Shown here piece by piece: positions 37,028 through 46,453 of a DNA stretch of 64,000 bases (positions are counted from its first letter, which is position 1; each line of letters opens with the position of its first letter). This stretch comes from Rubripirellula reticaptiva (lineage in GTDB: Bacteria; Planctomycetota; Planctomycetia; Pirellulales; Pirellulaceae): NCBI RefSeq assembly GCF_007860175.1, contig NZ_SJPX01000006.1:560074-624073 (forward strand), read 5' to 3'. The translations under genes and the position numbers were made by a program. Below the pieces are notes generated by a model, which was not told where the DNA came from, ran no database searches, and was given only the letters and a program-made list of their open reading frames with translations.

Positions 37028-37222
37028 TCACTCGCCGTCTCCGGCCATTTCTTTCATCGCTTCGGCCTCCATTTCCTTCACACGAGCTTCGTAAGCTTCG
37101 AGATCACTTACCGGAATGCCTTCTGTCACGGATGTCGCTGATTCATTGCCTCCGCATCCCGTGGAGAGAATCATCGTCATCAAGGAAAAAAGCAAAACCA
37201 ACGACAAGGAAGTAGTTTTCAT
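37028..37222 (-). CDS. Small lipoprotein after DUF1559 gene
   Basis: A 64-residue protein with a lipoprotein signal (MKTTSLSLVLLFSLMTMILSTGC, lipobox LSTGC, lipidated Cys23). The mature part is acidic and helical (DLEAYEARVKEMEAEAMKEM). Such short lipoproteins commonly follow DUF1559 genes in planctomycetes, as here with 153 bases between. Function is unknown. Confidence 0.75.
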   Translation of the reverse strand: MKTTSLSLVLLFSLMTMILSTGCGGNESATSVTEGIPVSDLEAYEARVKEMEAEAMKEMAGDGE

Positions 37223-37311
37223 AAGCCTTCGCGACCAACCATTACAAATTGAAAGAACAGAATCATACAGCGGTAAATCAGCGTCAAATGACGAGCTTCA
37301 GAGAGTGCCAA

Positions 37312-37343
37312 CCGGAGACGAGAGCAAACCTCAGCGTCTCCGG
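37312..37343 (-). terminator. Hairpin between DUF1559 and lipoprotein genes
   Basis: CCGGAGACG and CGTCTCCGG form a perfect nine-base-pair stem around a 14-base loop, 33 bases after the DUF1559 stop and 90 bases before the lipoprotein start. There is no U-run. It may lower read-through from the DUF1559 gene into the lipoprotein or protect the 3' end of the first message. Confidence 0.4.
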
Positions 37344-37375
37344 GTGTATGTGCAGCCAAACCTGGGTGACTTGGC

Positions 37376-38608
37376 TTAATCTTCCAGGCCTACAGTTTCT
37401 TTATAAGCCCGACTACCAAGTGCTCCCCAAAGCCCATACGGGCTCTGGCTGCCAGGTGCCCGAGCGCCGATGCCGGTAGCACCGTCCCAAACCATGCCTG
37501 AGTTGCGGCTTCCCGCTTCGATCGAATCGGTAATGAACTTCACCGCTCCGTCACCCATCAGGACATGAACGCCACCATTGTGCCGACTCGACATTGTTCC
37601 AGGGAATGACAAGTCTTTGGCGTTGTGCCGACCGCAGTAAACATCATTTGGCGGCAAGACGGTAAAGCAACCAGTGAACATCTGCTTGGCTTCTGCCCAT
37701 TTGTAACCACGGGAATGGTCAGAGTTTGCTCCGCCATTGGCCCAGAAACGTGGTCGCAGTGGATCCTTGAAGTTATCGCAAGCACCTGGGTTTTCCATAA
37801 CTGCTGCGATCGCGGCGTTGTTACCGCCCAGAGTCGAACCGTCGTTCGGAGCACTGGTCGAAGTGGCACCGTCGCCCAAATCCGTCGCAATTTCGCCCAT
37901 TGCGATCGTATTGGACAAACCATCGAGAATGTCACGGAAACGCGAAGGAGCACATGGCCGGAAAAAACCTCGGTGGGCTGCTCGGCTGGAGGTTTCGCGA
38001 GCGGATTGTGTGCGTCGGTTATTCCAGGGCCCGAATCGGGTGTGGTAGGTACTGTCACCCAGGCAGGCGGCGTAGTTGGTACGTCCAAGAGCAGGCAAGC
38101 CCACACCTGGGTCACTTGGACATCGTAAAGTTGGAATCTCGTATGTCCAAGGGAGATACTGGATTGTTCCCGGCGTTGGGCCCATTGCAGGCCACGGGTT
38201 TGTCGGGGTACCAATCGCCGCGGAAAGGTTACCGTCGGACCTCTTGGCACTTGGATTAGCAATTTGCTCCCAAATTGCTTGCTGTTCAACGAACGGCAGA
38301 ATTCCGACAAGCATGCTAAGACGCTTGCTGTTGGCCAGGTCGTTCTCTGCCCAATAGGCGTTCGCGTCGCCGTTGCCAACAAACAGAACGGTGCCAGTAC
38401 CTTGCGTAGGCAATTGCTTGTACGCGGAATGATAGTTGTGCATGCCCAAGCCAAGTTGCTTGAAGTTGTTGCTGCAACTCATGCGTCTAGCCGCCTCGCG
38501 GGCAGCTTGCACGGCGGGCAACAACAGCCCCACAAGAACGCCAATGATGGCGATCACGACGAGTAGTTCAACCAACGTGAAACCACGTCGAAGTCTCGGA
38601 TAACTCAT
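37376..38608 (-). CDS. DUF1559 pseudopilin-like protein
   Basis: A 410-residue protein with the leader [20 protein letters not shown] and [20 protein letters not shown], which is the most common planctomycete form. The DUF1559 domain contains [34 protein letters not shown] and the closing [20 protein letters not shown]. It should be processed by a prepilin peptidase before Phe and be held in the membrane or exported. Function unknown. A small lipoprotein follows. Confidence 0.93.
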   Translation of the reverse strand: MSYPRLRRGFTLVELLVVIAIIGVLVGLLLPAVQAAREAARRMSCSNNFKQLGLGMHNYHSAYKQLPTQGTGTVLFVGNGDANAYWAENDLANSKRLSMLVGILPFVEQQAIWEQIANPSAKRSDGNLSAAIGTPTNPWPAMGPTPGTIQYLPWTYEIPTLRCPSDPGVGLPALGRTNYAACLGDSTYHTRFGPWNNRRTQSARETSSRAAHRGFFRPCAPSRFRDILDGLSNTIAMGEIATDLGDGATSTSAPNDGSTLGGNNAAIAAVMENPGACDNFKDPLRPRFWANGGANSDHSRGYKWAEAKQMFTGCFTVLPPNDVYCGRHNAKDLSFPGTMSSRHNGGVHVLMGDGAVKFITDSIEAGSRNSGMVWDGATGIGARAPGSQSPYGLWGALGSRAYKETVGLED

Positions 38609-39062
38609 AAAACACCTCGATTAGAAAACGAACAATTACACTTGGGCCGCCGAATAACAGCCCTCAATCCTCTTCACACATTCCTGTGTCCCACGCGGAA
38701 GTTAGTTCTGTGCCGGTTAGGAAACGGTCTCGAGGCACGCCGAGGCGTAGCGTTTGATCACGCTAACATCCATCGCTTGTGTCAAGAATTCGCTACCGCA
38801 TTCGACAAAGAAAACCACTGGGCAGGCCACAAGCGAGTCTGCAGGTAGTCGGATCTGGAATCCCTATGTAAAACAAAACATCAGGGGTAATTAGGAAAAC
38901 AGAAACAAACACCAACTCGACAGCCCCCTCAGAGGAATGTCGCCAATCGGATATCTGACGCCCTAGCAGGCTCTTACTGTCGCCTAGCATACCCCTGCGG
39001 AATTCCCTGTCTGTCGTCTGTTTGGATGACACGCCCCGCTTTCTCGTGGATATAACGGAGTT
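38609..39062. other. 454-base divergent intergenic region
   Basis: No gene seen on either strand. It must hold the divergent promoters of the DUF1559 gene (minus) and the discoidin-type histidine kinase (plus). I find no strong inverted repeat and no clear -35/-10 pair. Confidence 0.5.
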
Positions 39063-41090
39063 ATGGACCGATCCCACGCACGATTGATAGCACTCATCCT
39101 GCTGTTGATTCCGCTTCGCTGCTTGGGGGACAGTGCGCCGTCAATCGATGGTCCAACCAGTCCGACGAAGATTGCCGAACTGGACTCGCGACTCGAAAAG
39201 TTCTCTTTGTCCGAGCTGCAAGATCACCTTGTTTCGATCGAAGCCCAACTTCGATGGCTCTCACCCTACAGCCTGCGCAGTGGAGTCGGCGTGATTGGCT
39301 TTCGCTCCGCTTGGCAAGGCTCTGCTGACCGACAGGAATGGATTAGCATTTCACTCGGTGACGAGTTTTCGATTGATGAAATTGTTTTGGTGCCGACGCT
39401 TTGGCGTGACTCCAACAAAGGGTTTCGGTCCGACGGATTTCCGCAAGCATTTCGAGTGCTTGCAGGAACCGACGACGATCTCAAAGGCACCGTCGTTGCC
39501 TCCTATGACGTTAGCGACAAAATCGAACCCAGAACCGGACCACTGGTAATTTCGTTGGAACCGACAAACGCGTCATGGGTCCGGATCGAAGCGACTGTGT
39601 TATCCAAACGTGCATTCGATACCAAGGAAATTTTTCAGCTTGCCGAAGTTCTCGTGTTTAGTGGCATGGAGAACGTGGCACTGCGGAAACACGTTTCGAC
39701 AAGTTCAAATTCCAATGACCGAGTTGGTGCGTGGAACTCGACTTATTTAGTTGACGGATTGACTCCGTATTTGATGGATTCATCCCAAGGCAGCCAAAGC
39801 CTTGCCTATGTCAGTCGGTTTGGCGAGCAACCGGTGTTATATGTCGATCTAGAATCCGAATACCCAATCACAGGCATCCACTTGCATGCGGTCGACCAAG
39901 ACGACACAGTCCCACAAGCGCATGCCGGAGACCTTGGTATTCCGAATCGGCTATTAATCGAAGGAGCGGACGACCAAGACTTTACTAATGCGAAAACACT
40001 TCTCGATTATCAACGAACGAACGTCAACGACATCGGACCGACGATGATGTGGCGAGTCCCGGAAACGATCTGCCGATTCGTTCGATTAAGCGCAATCCAA
40101 CCGAGCGTCACGGATCTGAATGTGTCCCAAGACGTTCGAATCGGATTCGCAGAAATCGAACTCTATTCCAATGGAAAAAACGTCGCTTTAGGCAAACGCG
40201 CTTTCGCAAACTCGATGCCCAAACCAGGTGATCGGTCGTTGCGAGCGCTGACCGATGGCAGAAATCTATTTGGCGAAATCCCGCCCCTGCGGACGTGGTT
40301 GAACCAACTCGCCAAACGACATGATCTGGAAGGCATGCGTCCGCTGGTCGTTGCCGAACTGAACCGCCGCTACGCTCGGCAAAGATCTCAATTGACCTGG
40401 GTCACTTGGCTAGCAGCGTTTCTCGCATTTGGAATTGGCGCGACATTTGTGGTCGACCGAATCGTTCGCATGCGTCAACTGACGGAACTACGCAGCCGGT
40501 TCGCCGCCGATCTTCACGATGAACTTGGTGCCGATTTACACGTGATTTCGTTACTGAGCGACTTGTCTCGTGGGGCAATCAACAATCCCGATAAGCACGA
40601 ATCGCTGCACCAACGAATCCGCATTATGACGCAACGATCTAGCGATGCGGTTCGGTATTGCACGAACATGCTAGAAGCCAAAGAGCTCTACGGCGACTTG
40701 CTGGACGACATGCAAAGATCAACGGACCGCATCATGGCTGACTTCAAAGGCGAACTGACATTCGAAGGTGACGTCGCAGTCTTGCGAGGCTTGAAACCCC
40801 GCACACGTGCCGACCTGTTCTTGTTCTACAAAGAATGCTTGGTCAATATCAGCCGCCACAGTAACGGGACGCACTTCTACGCTCGCTTGACCGTGCATGG
40901 TAACGAGATCAGCTTGACCGTTCGCGACGATGGCCGCGGACTAAACGACGACCATACTAACGCCGTTCCATCGTCCCTGATGCGGCGAGCCAAACTACTT
41001 GGTGCAGACGCTGATGTTCAGTCTTCGGAAACCGGCGGTACGACCATCTCACTAAAGATGAAAACTCGGAAATGGAGATTTCGCAAATAG
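39063..41090 (+). CDS. Histidine kinase with discoidin-like periplasmic part
   Basis: A 675-residue sensor. After a signal peptide (1-22) come about 400 periplasmic residues with two units resembling F5/8 type C (discoidin) domains: GFRSAWQGSADRQEWISISL to WVRIEATVLSKRAF, and a second with ENVALRKHVSTSSN to VRIGFAEIELYSNGKNVALG. One membrane helix lies at about 443-465. The cytoplasmic kinase is of the HisKA_3 (NarX/DesK) class with His485 in DLHDELG, then an ATPase domain with NISRHSNGTHF and VRDDGRGL. It probably senses a carbohydrate or glycan fragment. The cognate regulator follows ten bases later. Confidence 0.8.
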   Translation: MDRSHARLIALILLLIPLRCLGDSAPSIDGPTSPTKIAELDSRLEKFSLSELQDHLVSIEAQLRWLSPYSLRSGVGVIGFRSAWQGSADRQEWISISLGDEFSIDEIVLVPTLWRDSNKGFRSDGFPQAFRVLAGTDDDLKGTVVASYDVSDKIEPRTGPLVISLEPTNASWVRIEATVLSKRAFDTKEIFQLAEVLVFSGMENVALRKHVSTSSNSNDRVGAWNSTYLVDGLTPYLMDSSQGSQSLAYVSRFGEQPVLYVDLESEYPITGIHLHAVDQDDTVPQAHAGDLGIPNRLLIEGADDQDFTNAKTLLDYQRTNVNDIGPTMMWRVPETICRFVRLSAIQPSVTDLNVSQDVRIGFAEIELYSNGKNVALGKRAFANSMPKPGDRSLRALTDGRNLFGEIPPLRTWLNQLAKRHDLEGMRPLVVAELNRRYARQRSQLTWVTWLAAFLAFGIGATFVVDRIVRMRQLTELRSRFAADLHDELGADLHVISLLSDLSRGAINNPDKHESLHQRIRIMTQRSSDAVRYCTNMLEAKELYGDLLDDMQRSTDRIMADFKGELTFEGDVAVLRGLKPRTRADLFLFYKECLVNISRHSNGTHFYARLTVHGNEISLTVRDDGRGLNDDHTNAVPSSLMRRAKLLGADADVQSSETGGTTISLKMKTRKWRFRK

Positions 41091-41100
41091 CGATCGTTCG

Positions 41101-41784
41101 ATGAGCAAGACAATCAATGTGATGCTAGTTGAAGACCACCCCGAGTATCGTGATGTCATCGACCTCGCACTTAAGGACGAGGCGGATATCGAACTAATCA
41201 ACCAAGTCGGTTCGTCCGAGCGAGCTCTGCGCATCTTGCAAGATAGATCGCAGACAACGATGCCCGATCTGATCTTGCTTGACTTAAACTTGCCAGGAAA
41301 ATCGGGCTTGGAATCCCTGCCGACTTTTCGTTCGATCAGTCCGAGTTTAAAGATCATTGTCCTAACCCAGTCCAACAAAGAAGCCGACGTGGTGCGTGCC
41401 ATCCAATTGGGCGCATCTGGCTACCTGTTGAAGTCTTCCACGGTCGACCAAATTCTTGACGCGATCCGAACAGTGGGCAATGGTGGTGCCGTACTAGGCA
41501 GCGGCATCGCGAAGTACATTCTCAACACCCTGCAGACGATACTGCCGCGTGACAAATTAGAAGACGCACTCTCGCAACGCGAATTGGAAATCCTCGCATT
41601 GCTAGGTGAAGGTCTTGTTAAGAAAGAGATTGCTTACAAGTTGAAGATCAGCATCAGCACGGTTGCAACCTACATTCGCCGGATCTACGAGAAGCTGGAT
41701 GTCCAAAACGCACCTGCTGCGATCACCCAAGCTTACCGCGCCGGCATCCTGCCCCACGAACCAAATGCCGACTCGGACTATTGA
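41101..41784 (+). CDS. NarL/LuxR-type response regulator
   Basis: A 227-residue regulator. The receiver has acidic residues Glu11 and Asp12 (LVEDHPEYR), phosphoacceptor Asp61 (LILLDLNLPGKSG) and the LKSS motif. The C-terminal LuxR helix-turn-helix covers about 160-205 (LSQRELEILALLGEGLVKKE, ISTVATYIRRIYEKL). It forms a pair with the preceding HisKA_3 kinase. Targets are unknown; the convergent operon after it ends 37 bases away, so it does not drive that operon from here. Confidence 0.93.
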   Translation: MSKTINVMLVEDHPEYRDVIDLALKDEADIELINQVGSSERALRILQDRSQTTMPDLILLDLNLPGKSGLESLPTFRSISPSLKIIVLTQSNKEADVVRAIQLGASGYLLKSSTVDQILDAIRTVGNGGAVLGSGIAKYILNTLQTILPRDKLEDALSQRELEILALLGEGLVKKEIAYKLKISISTVATYIRRIYEKLDVQNAPAAITQAYRAGILPHEPNADSDY

Positions 41785-41821
41785 CTCGGTGATAATAAGC
41801 GATAGGCCAGCGGAACTGTTG

Positions 41822-43384
41822 CTATCGCTTCGGAAGTCGGTTGAGAGTGTAGTAGGCGTGCGGATGAAGGAGCTGTTGTCTGGTCCGATCGAGCACTGCT
41901 GACGCGTTGAGTTCATGAACGAAATACTGTTTCAAACCATCGACCACCAAACGAACCGTCACGCCATCGGCTTGGACCTGCGCGGACCGGACGGTTAAAC
42001 CGTGTTGTTGAATTTCGTCGCTTCCGTAGGTCGAATGGTAATTGTACGTGTAACGCTGGAGCTGATACGACGCGGGATCGGACGCCGACTTGGGATCGAC
42101 CGGACGGGTGAAGGTCAACTCGAAACCGTCCGGTTTGACTCGCATCGCCTGGATTTCGAAAGGCGTCTTGCCGGTCCAAACTAACCGCTGAAGTCCGTAC
42201 GATGCCGTTCCCAAACTGCTCCAGCCACGATTGGTCAACCCAACAAACACGCTGCCGTCACGACCTTGCATCAATCGCAACACCGCGCTGGCCATGCCGG
42301 ATCGGAACGGAAAGCAAGCGCCTTGATACTCACCGTCGACCTTCTCCAAAAACACCCGATTGATACCGGCTTGCGTAAATTCACCGACGAACAGTTGCCC
42401 CGCAAAGGGACCAAACTTGCCATCGCTAGCGTCCAGCATGATGTCGGTCGTTGACTGACCCATTTTCTTGTAGGGAAACCAAACGGCCGGCGGTTTCATC
42501 TGCGGAAATCGTTTCAGAGCTTCGGGCAACGCGAGCCCGTTTGGCACTTCCTTAACATCATGAATCGTTGATCCCTGGGCATCCATCGAGGCCAAAGATT
42601 CAGGATGATGAAAGAACGCCCCTTCACGCATGTGATGCAGCGCGCCGGCAGCGACCCAGTTCCCTTGTTGATCGGTATAGAACATGTCGCCGTCCGCGTT
42701 GGCACCCATGCCACTTGGCGATCGCATACCGGCGCAGACCGGAATCAAATCCCCCGCTTCGCTGACCTTCATGCCCCAACCACGCCACAAACCTTGCCGA
42801 TATCCCAGTGATGATTGGCGAGTTCGTTTTAGCAAGTCACCTTTTAACCCCAAACCGATGTTCAGCGTCAACCAAAGGTTACCATCCCCATCTACTTTTG
42901 GCCCGTACGCATATTCGTGATAGTGCCCCGTCACGCCCCAACCTTTAGCGACCGTCAAGTATTCGTCAGCAACATCGTCGCCAACCGTGTCACGAAGCCG
43001 CGTCAGTTCGCTGCGCTGGACTGTCAAGAAACTGCCACCGCGACGCAGCAGCCCCAGTGGCTCGTGCAGTGCCGAAGCAAACCGATGATACGTCACTTGC
43101 GTCGGTGGATCGTCGTAGACGCCGCCAAGAATCCAGACTTCGCCTTTGCGTATCGCCACTGCAATGCGGTCATCGTCATACGGTGCGATCCCGCTTACTT
43201 CCAAGGCCGGTCCGTCATCCCCGGGACGCCAGTTCGCCGCTCGCGAATCCGTATTGGTCTGGCTGGTCGCGACCGAAATGATCCGGTAGTAATCCGACTC
43301 GTCGTCCGCTTCGACAAGCGACATTGGCACGACCAAACTGACCAAGAAAAACGTCAAAACGACCGAGTAGATTTGTTTCACCAT
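41822..43384 (-). CDS. Secreted beta-propeller partner of multiheme cytochrome
   Basis: A 520-residue exported protein with signal peptide (1-26, ending LVEADD). The body reads as a six-bladed propeller of the soluble-dehydrogenase/NHL kind: VSGIAPYDDDRIAVAIRKGE, HEPLGLLRRGGSFLTVQRSE, EYAYGPKVDGDGNLWLTLN, MRSPSGMGANADGDMFYTDQ. A C-terminal Ig-like part (TFTRPVDPKSASDPASYQLQ) follows. It lacks CxxCH. Its ATG overlaps the stop of the pentaheme cytochrome by seven bases. In PVC-group bacteria such propellers accompany large cytochromes, probably as an oxidoreductase pair. Substrate unknown. Confidence 0.75.
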   Translation of the reverse strand: MVKQIYSVVLTFFLVSLVVPMSLVEADDESDYYRIISVATSQTNTDSRAANWRPGDDGPALEVSGIAPYDDDRIAVAIRKGEVWILGGVYDDPPTQVTYHRFASALHEPLGLLRRGGSFLTVQRSELTRLRDTVGDDVADEYLTVAKGWGVTGHYHEYAYGPKVDGDGNLWLTLNIGLGLKGDLLKRTRQSSLGYRQGLWRGWGMKVSEAGDLIPVCAGMRSPSGMGANADGDMFYTDQQGNWVAAGALHHMREGAFFHHPESLASMDAQGSTIHDVKEVPNGLALPEALKRFPQMKPPAVWFPYKKMGQSTTDIMLDASDGKFGPFAGQLFVGEFTQAGINRVFLEKVDGEYQGACFPFRSGMASAVLRLMQGRDGSVFVGLTNRGWSSLGTASYGLQRLVWTGKTPFEIQAMRVKPDGFELTFTRPVDPKSASDPASYQLQRYTYNYHSTYGSDEIQQHGLTVRSAQVQADGVTVRLVVDGLKQYFVHELNASAVLDRTRQQLLHPHAYYTLNRLPKR

Positions 43385-45840
43385 GAGTAGTTCACCTCTA
43401 ACTTCGTCGCGGACGTGATGTCAATCAAGTACACCACTCGTTGTTGGTCGTCGCTGGTTTGATCCTGCTCCGCAGTGATCGTTGCCGCACCGGCGGGAAG
43501 CCGATCGATCTGCACGGTTAACCCCTTGTCGCTGACAAACCGATTGCCACCGATCTGCTTTACCGTCCGGCCCGCCAATGGAGAAAAGGCGATCCGATGT
43601 GACGAGTCCGGATCTGGTTGAAATCGCCAAGTCCTTTGTAGGGAACCGTCTTTCAAGGCCACGATTTCCTCTTCGATGGCAATCGAACCTACGCGATAGA
43701 GGAACGTCGGAACACCGTCCGGATCCACCCGATAGCCACCAAAGCGGTGCTGGGCCGCTGTCGCAGTGAAATCGCAACTGTTGGCGTCAGCCTTGCTGTC
43801 GATTTCGACAAAAACGTTGCCGGCTGGAAACTCGATCGATTCGGTTCCTAGTGGATTTGCCGGTGGAGCGAAGCGAATGAACCACGTCCCTTGCGCATCC
43901 AAAAACTTGCCTCGCCAACCATCCGCCAAGCGAACCTGTTCAGCATCAAAGGCATAGTGGACGCCTTGCGGATTGCCCACTGCGATCGCGTGCGTGCCCG
44001 CGATGTCCATGAACGTGCGCAACAAGATCGGCCGATCGTCTGGAACCAACTCGTAGGTTTGCGACCGAGCCTGCTGGATCTTCTGTGGCAATGAGTGCTT
44101 TGGCACGCCTTGCAAATATGCCCACATCGCAGCGATCTGTCGATCAGGATCGCCACCAAGCAATTCTGTGTTTTGAGTCTTTCCGTCGGCGAAAAAGTTT
44201 GGCATTCGCGTTCGCGACTTCAGCGAACTCGGATCGTGCAAAAACGCAGTAAACCAGTCTCGGTTCACGCGGCCGGCGACCCCCGACAACTCCACGCCAA
44301 CAACGCCAGGCATCGAAAAACCATCAAACGAGTGACACTGAATACAACCAATGTCCATCAGTTCTCGGCCCGCTTCGATCACCTCATTGCTTGGCGGTTT
44401 CGAATCAACCGCAACCGTGTACGGCAACTTGCGACGACCATCGACTCCGGCTATCCAGATCGGTAGATCCGCGACTTGATCCGCATGAAACTTGGGCATG
44501 CGAATCGTCATGTGAGGTCGGATGTCGGCATTGTTTCCAGCCAATATTTTGGCAAACCAAGCTGGTTTTATTTTGCGACCCGCACCAGTCAAGGGCGGTG
44601 GCAATCGACCTTCATCCCCCAGGTCAATCTCACCGACGGAATGAAAGTAGTCCTTGCGGCGGCGACCAACGCCACCCAACTCGTCGCGAACGTGACAGGC
44701 ATAGCAGTTCAACTGCATCAAACGATGCTGCAGCTTGTCGGCCGTCGCAACCGGAGTCTGCGTTGCGATTGACGCGAGGGCCGAGACGATTGCGCCGCGT
44801 TGGAAATCGTCGAGTAAATAGGCTGGCCCTTTGCTGTATTCTTCCTGCAGGCAACCTGCAAACGTTTCGCGACGAAGTTCGGTAAGGATCGGCGTATCTG
44901 ATGCTGCTAAATCATTGGGTAGTCCGTCAACTTGGTGGCAAGCAATGCAACCAAACCGTTCAAACGCTTTTCGCCCGGCTTCGGCGTCGCCAGATGCGTC
45001 CTGGTTGTTCACCGAATCCGATTCGACTGCCTGTCGATTCATCAAATAGCTGGCCAAGTCTGCGGCTTCGACCGCCGTCAACTTCAAGTTCGGCATTCGG
45101 CCGCCCGGGCGATCACGATCGGGATCGAGCAAAAAGAACGTTAAACCTCGCACGGTATATTTCGCCGCCAGGTTCGAATGTGGCACCGATGGGACTGGCC
45201 GGGCGGCAGCGGACAAGCCCAGATCTTCGAGTTCAGCCGCGTCCAGTTGATCAATCATCAAGTCGACCGCTGAACGAGCAGATCCGGTAACCTCGAAGTC
45301 CGCGGCCGGTTCGTGACAGGCGACGCAGCCAACCGAGTGGTACAATGTTCGCCCCGCTTCAACATTCCCCCGATTCCAAAACTCGAACGGAACTGGAACG
45401 GCACCGGTTGCTTTGATATCCGGAAAGTCCTGCTGCTGATTTGCCAGAAACGCTGCGATATTGCCGGCAACGGTTTCCCGCTGTTGCGAGGTCAATTCGC
45501 CAAGCACGTCGGGCATCGTCGTGCCCGGATGCACGCGACTTGGATCCGCCACATAATCACGAACCCAAGATGGATTCAGCCGGCGCCCTGAATTGCGAAG
45601 TGAGGGGCCGCCTTTGGATACCAGCATCGCGTCATCGCTGCGGTGGCACTTTGTGCAGCTCAGTTCCGTGATCAGTAAACGCCCGGCTTCAACTTGGTCA
45701 ATTTGGTCGTGACGAGCAAACCGCTCAACCGCCGAAACGAAGGCAACTTCGTCAGCGATGGAAACGATGCGGAAAGACACAACCGCGATGGTCACAGCGA
45801 TCCAGGCAAATCCACGACAACTTTTCTTCATTCGACTCAT
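43378..45840 (-). CDS. Pentaheme cytochrome c with C-terminal beta domain
   Basis: An 820-residue exported cytochrome with signal peptide (1-29). CxxCH motifs lie at 62, 172, 298, 379 and 499 (CTKCH, CVACH, CIACH, CYACH, CIQCH), each in a separate cytochrome c module with an axial Met in a following P-x-x/M-P loop (TTMPDVL, GGRMPNL, IRMPKF, TRMPNF). Residues about 630-820 form a heme-free beta-rich domain (AEQVRLADGWRGKFLDAQGT, FGGYRVDPDGVPTFLYRVG). The ATG at 45840 overlaps the DJ-1 stop (ATGA). It probably moves electrons from a periplasmic substrate oxidation catalysed with the downstream propeller. Confidence 0.88.
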   Translation of the reverse strand: MSRMKKSCRGFAWIAVTIAVVSFRIVSIADEVAFVSAVERFARHDQIDQVEAGRLLITELSCTKCHRSDDAMLVSKGGPSLRNSGRRLNPSWVRDYVADPSRVHPGTTMPDVLGELTSQQRETVAGNIAAFLANQQQDFPDIKATGAVPVPFEFWNRGNVEAGRTLYHSVGCVACHEPAADFEVTGSARSAVDLMIDQLDAAELEDLGLSAAARPVPSVPHSNLAAKYTVRGLTFFLLDPDRDRPGGRMPNLKLTAVEAADLASYLMNRQAVESDSVNNQDASGDAEAGRKAFERFGCIACHQVDGLPNDLAASDTPILTELRRETFAGCLQEEYSKGPAYLLDDFQRGAIVSALASIATQTPVATADKLQHRLMQLNCYACHVRDELGGVGRRRKDYFHSVGEIDLGDEGRLPPPLTGAGRKIKPAWFAKILAGNNADIRPHMTIRMPKFHADQVADLPIWIAGVDGRRKLPYTVAVDSKPPSNEVIEAGRELMDIGCIQCHSFDGFSMPGVVGVELSGVAGRVNRDWFTAFLHDPSSLKSRTRMPNFFADGKTQNTELLGGDPDRQIAAMWAYLQGVPKHSLPQKIQQARSQTYELVPDDRPILLRTFMDIAGTHAIAVGNPQGVHYAFDAEQVRLADGWRGKFLDAQGTWFIRFAPPANPLGTESIEFPAGNVFVEIDSKADANSCDFTATAAQHRFGGYRVDPDGVPTFLYRVGSIAIEEEIVALKDGSLQRTWRFQPDPDSSHRIAFSPLAGRTVKQIGGNRFVSDKGLTVQIDRLPAGAATITAEQDQTSDDQQRVVYLIDITSATKLEVNYSW

Positions 45841-46415
45841 GCGGACGCCGCTTGTCTTTCGGATCTTGCTTTCACCAGCATTTCGATCCACGGACCAATG
45901 TAAAACCCGTTGTCGCGGTAAGTCCGACCGCTGACCAAGTTACCGTCGATCACACACGCTTCGTCAACAAAGATGCCGCCGCAGACTTCTAAGTCGAACT
46001 TACACTTCGCAACCGTTGCCATCCGACGCCCAGAAACGCATCCCGCATAGGCGGGGATCTCGACACCGTGACAGACGCTTGCGATCGGTTTTCCGGATTC
46101 AAAAAAGTGTCTAGTGATGCGAACTAGGTTTTCGTCGTAACGGATGTATTCCGGTGCACGTCCGCCGGAAAAGAAGATGCCGGCGTATTCATCTTCGTTG
46201 ACGTCAGCAAACGGCACATCGCAGTCGAGCGTGTAGCCTTCCCATTCTTTGGTGATCGTCCAACCAGGTTTGATCTCGTGCAACACCAATTGGTAGAGAC
46301 GTTTTTCGGGCGCGATCACAACCGGATGAAACCCGGCTTCTTGCAATCGGTAATACGGATACATCGTGTCGAGCAATTCGGTTGCATCGCCAATGACAAT
46401 CAGGACTTTTTCCAA
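45837..46415 (-). CDS. DJ-1/PfpI family protein
   Basis: A 192-residue cytoplasmic protein of the class I glutamine-amidotransferase-like fold: VLIVIGDATELLDTMYPYYR, GIFFSGGRAPEYIRYDENLV and the nucleophile elbow ASVCHGVEIPAYAG with the conserved Cys. Family members act as glyoxalases, deglycases or chaperones. The start codon is TTG at 46413-46415, supported by AAGGA eight bases upstream. It is third of five genes in a minus-strand operon, a possible clue to removal of reactive aldehydes made by sugar oxidation. Confidence 0.85.
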   Translation of the reverse strand: MEKVLIVIGDATELLDTMYPYYRLQEAGFHPVVIAPEKRLYQLVLHEIKPGWTITKEWEGYTLDCDVPFADVNEDEYAGIFFSGGRAPEYIRYDENLVRITRHFFESGKPIASVCHGVEIPAYAGCVSGRRMATVAKCKFDLEVCGGIFVDEACVIDGNLVSGRTYRDNGFYIGPWIEMLVKARSERQAASA

Positions 46416-46453
46416 CAGACGATTCCTTGTTGAAGCGGGTGCGGTAATATTCG

